This document shows positions 19,401 to 28,210 of a DNA stretch of 28,271 bases, one piece after another. The DNA is from Pigoraptor vietnamica (Eukaryota > Opisthokonta > Filasterea). The stretch lies in NCBI GenBank assembly GCA_943704525.1, contig CALSCQ010002262.1, positions 1-28,271 on the forward strand, read 5' to 3'. The notes beneath the pieces were generated by a model, which had not been told where the DNA came from, searched no databases, and was given only the letters and a program-made list of their open reading frames with translations. Position numbers and translations under genes: made by a program. The first letter of the stretch is position 1, and every line of letters begins with the position of its first letter.

Positions 19401-22400
19401 GTGCCATATCTCCCAAGATCATAATGCGAACGCTTGTCAAGTGACGCCCGCCGTCCACTCGCACTCACCCCTTAAACACACCCACTTTAGGAACTGCATT
19501 GCGTGCGCCGGGTGCCACATTGCCCTTGCCGTCGCCAAGGCCGCGCTGGCCATTGCGGAGGCCGTGGTCGGGGCCGTGAGCGCCGTCGTCGACGCCGCAT
19601 TCCAGCTCGCGCAGGGCGGTCTCTCGGCGGCGCAGGGCGCGCTAGATGCCGCGCAGCGCGTGCTCGACGGTGCCCTTGCGGTCGTCAACGCGCTGCCCGG
19701 CCTCATCGACGGGCTGCTCTCGTTCCTTTCGAAGGTGTTTGACGTGCGCCGCTGCTCGCTCAGCACGACGGTGACGAACTCTGCCGACACGATCGGCTTT
19801 GAGATCGACATGACGATTCTCGGCAAGGACATTACGCTGCGTGGACAGCTGACGCTCTCGTTCGAGGGTATCAAGAACTGGATCGTCGACCAGATCCGCG
19901 CCGCCCTCTCTGCGATCGGTGGGTCGAAGAGCCGCCGCAGCATCGACGGGGCGTTCGGCGGCTTTGAAGTGACGGCCGAGATGCTCCACGCGCACGGTGT
20001 CGTCGACATGACCCGTCACCCGCACTTTGGCGTCCACCGCCGCGCGACAAATGTCATCGACACGGTCGTCGCGTGCGCGGCGGGCATGACGGTCTTTGAC
20101 GGGTCGAGCCAGCTGTTGAGCGGGACGGTTCCCACGTGCCTCTTTGTGCTGCCGACGCTCCGCTCCCTCTACCTCACGAACAACATGCTGTCGGGCGCGG
20201 TCGGACCCACCCTGTCGCTCCCCGCGCTCGAGTACCTTGGCCTTGCGAAGAACGCGCTCACGGGGCCCATTCCGACAAGCATCCAGGGCTCAACGCGCCT
20301 CAAGTGGCTGGACGTCTCCGACAACCCCGGCATTGAAGGCACGCTCAACGTGCTCGAGCCCCTCGCCGCCCTCGAGTACGTCAACATCCGGGGCACGGGC
20401 ATTGCGTTCAGCGAGGGGGGCGTCGTGCGCGCGCTCGGCAAGATTCCGCACCTCCGTTACTACGACGTTACGGGCATCGCGGATCCCACCAACTCGATGG
20501 TGTCGGCGTCGGCGCCGCTCGCTGTCGAGATTACGATCGTCGCGGAGACGCCGCAGATCTCCTACTGCGCCGCGTGCTCTCTGGTGGTGAAGCAGGACGG
20601 CTCGTGCCCGCGCGAGTGCGGCGCCGACAGCCTCGCGCTGGCCAAGACGGTCGAGTTTATCCGGCGGAAGGGCAAGGCGACGGCGGAGCAGACGGTGACC
20701 GTGACGAACACGTTTGCGGTCGGCAGCGAGTACACGCTGATCAAGGCAACCGTCACCGGCGTCGACTCTGCGCACATGGACGGGTGGATCAACGCATTTG
20801 GCGACGTGCCCTCGACGGAAGAGGGGCACAGCGGCATCCGCCCGTACTACTACGCGGCGCGTCCCAAGTGCGCGGCGGGCCTTCACGGCAAGGACTGCTC
20901 GTTCTTCTGCCCTTACTCGTGGCAGCTGTACGGCAGCGCTGCATCGTCAATGAGCCAGCAGATGGTGGAGGACACGGGCGTCGACGAGTCTGTCCGGATC
21001 ATGCTCGAGGCGCTCTCCCCGCGCTGCTTTGTGCCGGACATCGAGGCGTGCACCAAGAACGTCACGCTCGCGACGCAGGACGCCCTCGACACGTGCATCG
21101 CGTACGCCGAGGGCACGGCGCCCATCGCCCGCTGCAAGGACGCCATCGACTACGCCACGTCGCTCGCGTCGGACATGGGCGTGGATGCCGCGTGCGCGTC
21201 GACGCCGCTGTCGTCGTTTGTCGCGCGCCTGGACTCCATCCCGGCCGTCACGTGCCCGATTGCGCGGTTCTCTGCGGACCTGTTTGACACGGCCGGGAAG
21301 AAGGTCGGCGTGGCGACTATTGGCTACGCGCGTGGGACGGGCGGCCTCTCGTTCTCGGTCGAGGCGTCCAGCGGCGACTTTGTTGATGTGGCGGGTGTGG
21401 CTGAGGACGATGCGTGCGGCCTCTTTGACTTTGCGGGCACCGACGACGACGGCGATGACGTCAGCGCCGTCGAGATTCTGGAGGGCACGGGTGCGTTTGT
21501 TTGCATTTGTGCGCTGCGTCCTTTCTGCCCTTTTTCGCCTGGTTGTTTGCTTGTCGGTTGGCGTATGCGCTTGTTTTTCGTTTGTCGTCCCTCCTGGCCC
21601 TTTTAACGTCCCTCGTTCTGCTTCTCTTCTCCAGCTGGCTACCCGGGCGCCACGCTTGCATCATGGACCAACAGCGGCAATGCCAACAACGGCAATCGTC
21701 GTGCGGCAACGACCGGCGGCCACGCGCTCTCGTTCCTCGCAGACCGCAGCGGCGTGTGCCTGTCGGCCATGTGGCAGGACAGCGACATTAGCGAGGATGC
21801 GGACGACTTCCTCGCCGATCTCAAGTCGACGACCGACGCCTCGAGCATCTTCCAGTACCAGTTTGTTGTCAAGACACGCGGAAACCCCGACGGCGCCTAC
21901 GCCGGGACGCTCAAGTTTGCCGGGTGCGGCGGCTCGAACCCCACGTGCGGCAACGTCTGCGTCTCCGGTGGGTCAGCGTGGAAGATTCTGCTGTTACCGT
22001 TGGCGGTCACGGAGATTTTTTTTAATGACTCACAGTTGCGTTGCTGGCACGTGACTGACCCCCCCCCCCTATCCGCAGCGCGCGCGTGCAGCACGAACAA
22101 CGGCGGGTGCAAGCGCACCGAGACGTGCGAGGACCGCCTGCCCACCGCTCGCGCCGGTGATCTCACCACGACCGCCGTGTGCAACTGCCTCGACCCGGCG
22201 GCTTCCAACTCGTCGTGCGCGGGCGTCGGCTTCGTTGCGCCGCTCACGGACGGCTCTGTCGTCGCCTGCGGAGCCTTTTCGAACAGCAAGTGCATGGTCT
22301 CGACCAACGGCGGCCGCTCATGGGCCGTCTCCGGAGAGCGCGTGGCGGGCGACCGTGCGGCGATTGTCGGCGCTGTTGCGTCTGCCACGGGACCAAAGGT

Positions 22401-22758
22401 CCTCTACGCCACGAGCGGCACCATCGGCCGGCCCGCGGGTGCGCCCTCGACATCCGCCGACCGCTGCCTGCTCCTCGTGGATGCGGGCGCGGACGTCCAC
22501 GCGGACGAGCAGCTCGTGCCGCCGGGGTACAAGCGCCACGTCCCTGGCACGCGCCAATTCCTGGAGAGCATGACGGCGTCCGTGGACAAGGGCGACGCGC
22601 CGCCGACGGCGATTGACGTGACGGACACGGCTGGCCAGCACAGCACGATTGGCATCAGCCCGCGCGGTGTGCTGTGGAAGATGGGCGACGCCTGGCGTAT
22701 GCGCGGCGCGTGGGTGTGCGGAGAGGAGGACACGCCGAGCTGCCCGAGCACCGCGTAA
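13436..22758 (+). CDS. Giant secreted multidomain protein: beta-rich N-terminus, four LamG-like modules, LRRs, EGF-like
   Basis: Six exons, 13436-14614, 14881-15144, 15268-19358, 19491-21490, 21635-21967 and 22079-22758, add up to 8547 nt in frame (2848 residues plus stop). Donors are GTGGGT or GTGCGT; acceptors end CAG or TAG. Residues 1-22 are a signal peptide. Residues about 25-690 are beta-rich without a domain I recognise. Four concanavalin A/LamG-like modules of about 220-235 residues follow (about 697-915, 920-1137, 1140-1372, 1382-1616). Modules 1-3 open with P-x-V-Y-x-R-F and module 4 with a looser version; 1-3 close with H-Y. A second beta segment leads to a heptad-like helix (about 1766-1839), a Cys cluster (CDDYCDNCKWYKPWNCIACAGC, read in pieces) and an Ala-rich amphipathic stretch to about 1930. 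Plant-type LRRs lie at about 2032-2165 (LSGTVP, LYLTNNMLSGAV, LTGPIP), then Cys-rich segments and an EGF-like module (CSTNNGGC, near 2626). There is no C-terminal membrane helix, so it is probably secreted or surface-associated, perhaps in adhesion or a matrix. Confidence 0.87.
15901..18690 (+). repeat. Four tandem diverged LamG-like coding modules
   Basis: The opening motif recurs as PSVYLRFES, PSVYQRFDS, PDVYLRFED and DPLVFFRFES. A closing VDE-[Y/F]-A-[V/F]-Y...ALS...HY motif recurs in modules 1 and 3, and a variant (IDELVLY..ELS..HY) in module 2. Module 4 keeps the opening motif but its end is diverged (GEISLFAVYGDALT). All four lie in a single 4.1-kb exon, consistent with old internal duplication within that exon. 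Confidence 0.8.
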
Positions 22759-22925
22759 GGGCTGTCGGCGGCTTGCGTAGACGTGCGTGTGTGCATTCAT
22801 GTATGTGTTCGTGTGTGTGTGTCGGTGTGACTGTGCATCCGCGTAGTATGACGCCCCTTGCCTCAGTGCGGAAATGAAGGAGGGGAAGAGAAAGAGAGAC
22901 TCTTTTATGGCGAGTTTCAATGCAC

Positions 22926-23180
22926 TCAGCAAAGAACAAACGCGCCAGTCGCAAGGCGCTCCCTGAGCCACCCCCCGAACGGAGGATGGAGCAGTTCGCA
23001 CTTTGCGAGTTCGGCGTCGGTCGCGCGCACTATGGGGATTACAAAGTCTATCGCCGCCTGGAGGGCAGCGCGAGACGGCCTGTCGAGGCACAGCGCCTTC
23101 ATGCGGAGGGGCCGTTGCACGACCTGGGCGCCGTGCCGCGCATCTGCCGCGTACGTGGCGTACGTCCGCGCCGTCCACAT
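22926..23180 (-). CDS. Small hypothetical protein, 84 residues
   Basis: The ATG at 23180 has a good context (CCCACCATG) and opens MWTARTYATYAADARHGAQ; the frame ends LRERLATGAFVLC. The codons are GC-rich at third positions like neighbouring genes, and an amphipathic central segment (RAALQAAIDFVIPIVRA) looks structured. The frame stays open upstream. An ATG at 23270 would add 30 residues, but these are AT-rich and hydrophobic, unlike the rest. A possible acceptor (CTGAGCAG, exon from 23220) would instead imply an upstream exon that I could not place. The Arg/Ala/Thr-rich, acid-poor N-terminus would fit a mitochondrial presequence. I do not recognise the family. It converges on the giant secreted protein gene, whose stop is 167 bp away, and diverges from the RAD6 gene. 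Confidence 0.5.
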   Translation of the reverse strand: MWTARTYATYAADARHGAQVVQRPLRMKALCLDRPSRAALQAAIDFVIPIVRATDAELAKCELLHPPFGGWLRERLATGAFVLC

Positions 23181-23799
23181 GGTGGGGAGGGCGTTGCGGC
23201 ACGCAGAAAATGCACCAGACCTGCTCAGGAGTTTCAGTGTAAGGGATGCCAGTAACAATGAGTAACACATTTGTTGGCGAGATCTCGGACAAAAATGACA
23301 TATGTCAATGCACTTCAATTTCGATGAGCACATTTTGCTTGCGATTTTCACCAAAGATTCAAATTAATTTTCACGGCCGAGTGCGGCCCTTTTCTTTTGG
23401 GTGACCCGGACTCAACTCCGATTCGTCACAGTCGTTGACGGTGTGTGGTTGCATCATCTTCAATCCTTTCCCTCGTTCTGTGTGATACACGCGACCTCTG
23501 TCCCTCTTCTCCGTCTGTTGAGTGAACGGAGAGTGAGCACGTGTGCTTCTCTGCGTCTGCTGCCTGCCGCACTCTTGCATCTCGCTTCTGTCGCAGGTCG
23601 CCGTGTCACCGTCTTTCGTGCTTCTCTTCCAGCCCTTCTTATTATTCTGCGTATCACTGCGTCGTTCTGACGTGCGCGTGCGTGCGCTTATATTCTTACT
23701 CTGAGCGAGCGCGGTGTGTGTAGAGAACAGCCGTCTGTCTGTGTCCGAGTGACGTGCTCCAGTTTGAGCGCCCACCACACATATTTTGGGTTGTAAAGA
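23181..23799. promoter_or_regulatory. Divergent intergenic region upstream of the small gene and the RAD6 gene
   Basis: 619 bp. An AT-rich island at about 23245-23380 carries the palindrome CGAGATCTCG (23278-23287) and two AGTAAC repeats 10 bp apart (23251, 23261). The right half is pyrimidine-rich on the plus strand and probably holds the RAD6 5' untranslated region. No further gene was found. Confidence 0.5.
23278..23287. promoter_or_regulatory. Palindromic element CGAGATCTCG, copy 1
   Basis: A perfect 10-bp inverted repeat, about 98 bp upstream of the small minus-strand gene and about 510 bp upstream of the RAD6 ATG. Two further copies lie upstream of the TIR gene. Perfect symmetry suits a dimeric DNA-binding protein; the role is inferred. 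Confidence 0.45.
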
Positions 23800-25019
23800 A
23801 TGACGACGCCGGCGCGCAGGCGCTTGATGCGCGATTTTAAACGGTGCGTTTAAGCGTGAATGTGCGCGTGCTTTGCAGGAATGCGTGTGTCCATGCGATG
23901 TGGGCGTGTTGCGTGTGCGTGTGCGTGTGCGTGTGCGTATATGGCCGTGTGTGTGTGTGGTGTGTGCTCGCATGCGCGTTTCTGTTTCATTTTGTACGTG
24001 CGCTGTGCTCAATAGAGAGCGCGCTGTTGTGTAGTGGGAACGGCTTCTCGCTCGTCTGTGGTGTGGTGCGGTGTCTTTTCTTTGCCGCTTGCAGTTATCA
24101 ATGCCGTCACGTGCCATCTCAAGGCCCCTCACATTTTCTTTTTTCCCTTTTTTCATCGCGTGTGTGTGGTCACGTGGCAGGCTGCAGGACGACCCTCCCG
24201 CGGGCGTAAGTGGAGCGCCTACCGACAGCAGCATTATGCATTGGAACGCCGTCATATTTGGGTGCGTTTTTTGTTAATTTTTAATTGCGTTGCGCTGCAC
24301 AGACACGCACACGCAATGGCACGTGTGGCCGTTTCACTCTCGACGCAGATTACACGCTTACATTGGGCACAAACACTGATAACTCCCTCTTTCTTTCTCT
24401 TTTTCGCGCTTTTTGCGGGCATTTGCAGGCCGCAAGATACACCGTTCGAAGATGGTGGGTGAGAGCACTCTGTGTGCGCGCATGTCGCCGCACGTAATGG
24501 TGCACAGCACTCAACACACATACTGTGCGCATGTAAAGGGCTCCGTTACTCATTCCTCTGTTTCTCATCCCTCTGCGTGTGTATGTCGGTGTGTGTCTGT
24601 CTCTCTTTGTTTTGGCGTTCGCAGGCACGTTCAAGTTGACGCTTGAGTTCAGCGAGGACTACCCCAACAAGCCACCCACAGTGCGATTTGTCTCTCGCAT
24701 GTTCCACCCTAATGGTGCGAGTGGGCCCTGTGTTACCCGCACCCGCCTCTCTCTTGTCCAAATACTCACACGCGCCAACACATGCGCACACGCGCCCGCC
24801 CTCGGATACACGCACATCCACGCACGCACGCACACGCAGTGCTCCGCGCACTTTCACACATGTGTTGCCCGTACATACCTCGCCGCACACCACGCTCATA
24901 CCACACTCGTTTTCCGCAGTGTATGCCGACGGCGGCATTTGTCTGGACATTCTGCAGAACCGATGGAGCCCGACTTATGATGTGGCCGCAATACTAACAT
25001 CCATACAGGTGCGTTGGTG

Positions 25020-25095
<76 letters not shown>

Positions 25096-25291
25096 ACGTG
25101 CGTGTGTGTGTTGTGTGCGCTTGCGTGTGTTAGGCGTTTGCCCCTAACCCCCTCTCTACGCGCAGTCGCTGTTGGACGAGCCGAATCCGAACAGCCCTGC
25201 GAATGCGACGGCGGCCCAGTTGTACCAGGAGAACAAGCGCGAATACGAGAAGAAAGTGCGCGCAATTGTGGAGCAGAGCTGGATGGAATGA
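23800..25291 (+). CDS. UBE2A: Ubiquitin-conjugating enzyme E2, RAD6/UBE2A/UBE2B type
   Basis: Six exons, 23800-23843, 24181-24261, 24429-24454, 24625-24714, 24920-25008 and 25166-25291, give 151 residues, one fewer than human UBE2A. The protein starts [17 protein letters not shown], continues [31 protein letters not shown] and [20 protein letters not shown], and ends VEQSWME. The catalytic Cys is residue 88 (GGICLDIL), the same number as in the human enzyme, and the HPN motif is intact. It would charge with ubiquitin and serve RING ligases such as RAD18 (PCNA) and BRE1 (histone H2B). The short C-terminus lacks the acidic tail of budding yeast Rad6. Introns have phases 2, 2, 1, 1, 0 and GTGCGT/GTGGGT/GTGCGA donors. 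This is the most secure identification in the window and validates the splice rules used for the others. Confidence 0.97.
25021..25132. repeat. (GT)n microsatellite in the last RAD6 intron
   Basis: A long GT tract with GC interruptions begins 13 bases after the 5' splice site (25009). The intron is 25009-25165. Confidence 0.93.
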
Positions 25292-25837
25292 AGTGACCCT
25301 CACCCTCGCCTTTAGCACGCGGGCGGTTTTTTGTTCTCCCGTATTGGCCGTAATGGGCGTATTCTGCTTGCGCTGCTATTGTGCGGCGAGCAGATGAAAG
25401 GGTTTGCCAGGGAATTGAAACTAGAGAGTACCTGGTGCGTGTAGAGTTGTGGAGCACACGCGACTCTTAACACACTGCGTGCACGCATACACAGACACAC
25501 CCGCACACACACACATCCACACGATAAATGGCCGCTTCATTTAGCGCACGTCGCCAAGACGGGCGGAGAGCAAGAGGCAGAATTGAAGGCAGGTTACGCA
25601 AAGCAACGCGCAGAGCGACGAAAGAACGAGTTGCGTCACGTTACGCAATGGAAAGACGGAAGAGAGCGGTCGTAACGCCGAGTGTGATGATGGCGTTTTG
25701 AACTGCGCGAGAGCGAGAAATGCAACACACGAAATAGACGCGCCGCAACTCCGCGAGGAGCGCAAACGGCACGCGAAAACGAATGGAAGCTCCGAAAAAG
25801 TAGTAAGGCGCTGTCGAACGCGCGTCCGCCACATCCG
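25292..25837. other. Convergent 3' intergenic region
   Basis: 546 bp between the RAD6 stop and the stop of the TIR gene. A CA tract lies at about 25487-25522. The remainder has no recognisable gene, RNA or strong repeat. Minus-strand open frames here carry no recognisable motif. Confidence 0.55.
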
Positions 25838-27794
25838 TTACCGCGGCGAAAACTCAATCTCAATGCCAAACTGGGACATGGCAGTGCGACAGCGGTTGAC
25901 GTGCTCCGCGCGGTCGTTGTTATTCTTCGGGCGGTAGTGCATCGACGCCGCCGTGGCCGCGATGTGCGAGACCTCGTTCGCGGACGACACGCGAAAGAGA
26001 ATTCCGCGCTGCTTGAAGTCCTCGTTCGCCTTAGAGATGATCCTGTCCACGTTCATGCTGGCCTGCACGAGCAGCTCCCGGGTCTTGGGCTCGCGCGACG
26101 ACGACTGCCAGCACTTCTCCGCGATCGAAAAGATGCACGCCGTGCATATGCACATGCAGCAGCAGAGGGAGAAGCCGATGATCATGAGCCCGCATTCCTC
26201 AAAGGGCGCGATCGAAACGGCCGTTTTGAACCACGGCTCGATCGCAGTCTCCAGCTCCTCCACGAGCCGCCGGTACTCCATCCGCGACAGGGCCGAGGCG
26301 AGCGACGCGGGCGGATCCACCGGATAATGCCCGTGCTTGTCCATTTGAAGGCACACAAACTCGCGGCGACGCCCGACGCCGACCTCGCGCACGCCCCGAA
26401 GGTACTCGCAGAGCGTCGTGAACGGGCGCACGGGACCCCCGTCCTCGAAGAGGTCGGCCCCGGACAGGCCCTCGAGCGCAGAGGCAAAGTCGATCGGTTC
26501 AAAGCTGCTCAGCAGCATGCGCAGCGAGAGCTCCCTCTCGAGCTCGCCCTTGGCGTCGCGGTGGACGACGGGAATGATTTTTTTGGCCTGCGCGTGGGCA
26601 AATTCGACCTCTTCGCGGCAGTAGCGCGACCGCACAGAGTCGGGGCTGACGACAAAGACAAAGTACTCGCAGTCCTTGATTGCGCACGCGATTTCCGTCC
26701 GCCAGCGGGAGGCGACCTCCAGCTGAAGCACGTCGCTGCGAGTGGCAATGAAGTGCGTGGGTGAGGAAGAAGCGCGAAATACAACTGCAACGCACAAACG
26801 GACGACGCATGGCAAAGAAGTGGGTGAGGAAGAGGCGCATATCATACAACTGCCACGCGCAAACCGCACAAACCGCACAAACATAAATGCGCATACAAAC
26901 ACGCGACAAAACCACCCACATCCAACACGAGAAGCCCGCGCGCTCGAGCGACTTCCACAGCCTGTGCTGCACGAAGTCGCGGTCCACGTGCGCCCAGCTG
27001 ATGAAAATGGGCTTGGGCTCGCTAATCTCGTTCTGCAGGGTGCGCAGGGCGTTTACCTTCCCCTCCGGCAGCGCAGTGGCGTGCGTCACGCGCGGAGCAA
27101 TCGCCGTGTCGAGCTTCGGAATCGAACCCACGGACCGCCGACGAACGACTGCCGTGCGCACGAGGCTACCCACGCGGTTCGCGAGCGAGCCAAAGAGCGT
27201 GTCGAGCTCCTCTGCGCCTGCTTCGCGCGAGAAGACGCACCACTGCACCTGGTTGAGGAGCAATCGGAGACCCGCGTGCGTAAACTCTGCGTCGCACACG
27301 ACGGGGATGATAGACACCTCCGCCTCCAGCGCGTACTGAATGACCTCAAAGTAGTCTTCGCTCACGTCCGACACAATAAACAGCGCCGCATCGCACGCTG
27401 CGAGCACCTGCACGACGCGACGCATGCGCTCCAAAACCTCCCCCTCGGGCGACTCTCCGCCACTCGCGCCGTCCGTCGCAGGGGCCGCAGCCGTCAGGAG
27501 ATTGGGATCGATGCGCACGACACTCGCCTGGACTTGCACGCCTGCCGCATCTCCAGTGTTGGACGGGTGCGAGCGCAACGCGGACGCCACCGCCGACGCA
27601 ACAAGGCCGTCGCGACCCGCCGAGTAGAGAACGGCGACGACGCGCGTCTTATCGTTCGCGGCACTCGCCATCATGCCCCCGGCCGCGGGGATGGACACGC
27701 GCTGCACATCCTCCTCAGTAATCGGCTGCACGTCGACGCAGTTGTCGCGTCGCTTTCCGAGCGCGGCAAGAACAGAGTGGCGCACGAGGTGCAT
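25838..27794 (-). CDS. Tandem TIR-domain protein with a Cys-rich membrane helix
   Basis: Two exons, 27794-26920 and 26735-25838, give 590 residues. The GTGGGT donor and ACTCGCAG acceptor join FSCW to IDVLQLEVASRW in frame, completing a TIR domain across the splice. TIR 2 (about 262-350) has PIFISWAHVDRDF, the W-I-D-x-x-x-L core, FVFVVSPDSVRSRYCREE and KKIIPVV. Its C-x-x-E places E334 where TIR NADases have their catalytic Glu. TIR 1 (about 51-170) is diverged but recognisable (RVVAVLYSAG, CDAALFIVSD, YALEAEVSIIPVV); the Cys and the aligned Glu read Tyr and Val. After a linker, a hydrophobic helix at about 474-496 (LMIIGFSLCCCMCICTACIF) has six Cys, with two more close by. About 90 residues follow (VDRIISKANEDFKQRGILF, ending EIEFSPR) with no known domain. 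No signal peptide is seen, so the TIRs are probably cytosolic. Possible roles are NAD+ cleavage or signalling; both are inference. Start is the first ATG; ATGs at codons 41-42 are alternatives. Confidence 0.85.
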
Positions 27795-28035
27795 CTTGTC
27801 TCAGTGCGGACCCCGCGTCTAAGAGATAAGTGTTGTACACATGCCCTGGCGCTCACGACGCGAGAAGGACTTGCGAGGGCACTTCGACAGCTGTCTCCAC
27901 ATGCAAACACAGGCACGAGAAGAAGGGCTATTTCTCTGCGACCCCACGTGCGTGCGTGCGTTCGAATCGACCGACGTCGTGTGCACGGTCAGCCACATTG
28001 TATGGTCCGTGTCCATGCCGACGCAGCAAAACAAG

Positions 28036-28045
28036 CGAGATCTCG
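28036..28045. promoter_or_regulatory. Palindromic element CGAGATCTCG, copy 2
   Basis: Perfect 10-bp palindrome; the symmetry extends to 12 bp (GCGAGATCTCGC, 28035-28046). It is about 240 bp upstream of the TIR gene start codon. Confidence 0.45.
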
Positions 28046-28071
28046 CAATAAATATCCGAGAGTAAATCATC

Positions 28072-28081
28072 CGAGATCTCG
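28072..28081. promoter_or_regulatory. Palindromic element CGAGATCTCG, copy 3
   Basis: Perfect 10-bp palindrome, 36 bp from copy 2 centre to centre. A related half site, TATCCGAGAG, lies between the two (about 28054-28063). Confidence 0.45.
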
Positions 28082-28208
28082 CACATTCTCCTTTGTGAGT
28101 CAGCTGAGAACTTTCGTTCTGTTTCATTCAACTAGAGGCAGATGCCCCACTCGTCGCCTATTTGCACAGTCTCACATACCCGCGTGCCTCTTGCGGTGCC
28201 GTGTGCGT

Positions 28209-28210
<2 letters not shown>

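Larger units (their letters stand above)
27795..28210. promoter_or_regulatory. Upstream region of the TIR gene
   Basis: 416 bp between the TIR start codon and the right-hand microsatellite. It carries two copies of CGAGATCTCG within an AT-richer stretch (about 28030-28130). A 74-codon plus-strand frame (27841-28065) starts only 46 bp from the TIR ATG and overlaps one palindrome, so I do not call it. Nothing else is recognisable. Confidence 0.5.

Noticed and set aside
22318-23301. 327-codon minus-strand open frame
   Set aside because: It mixes antisense of the EGF-region exon, a translated GT repeat and an overlap with the 84-residue gene in another frame.
10190-25291. RBR ligase and RAD6-type E2 as a functional pair
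   Set aside because: They are 11 kb apart with other genes between. RBR ligases usually work with UBE2L3/UBE2D-type E2s, so proximity alone is not evidence.
27841-28065. 74-codon plus-strand open frame upstream of the TIR gene
   Set aside because: It starts 46 bp from the divergent TIR start codon, overlaps a palindromic element, has AT-rich terminal codons and no recognisable motif. It is not impossible, but unsupported.
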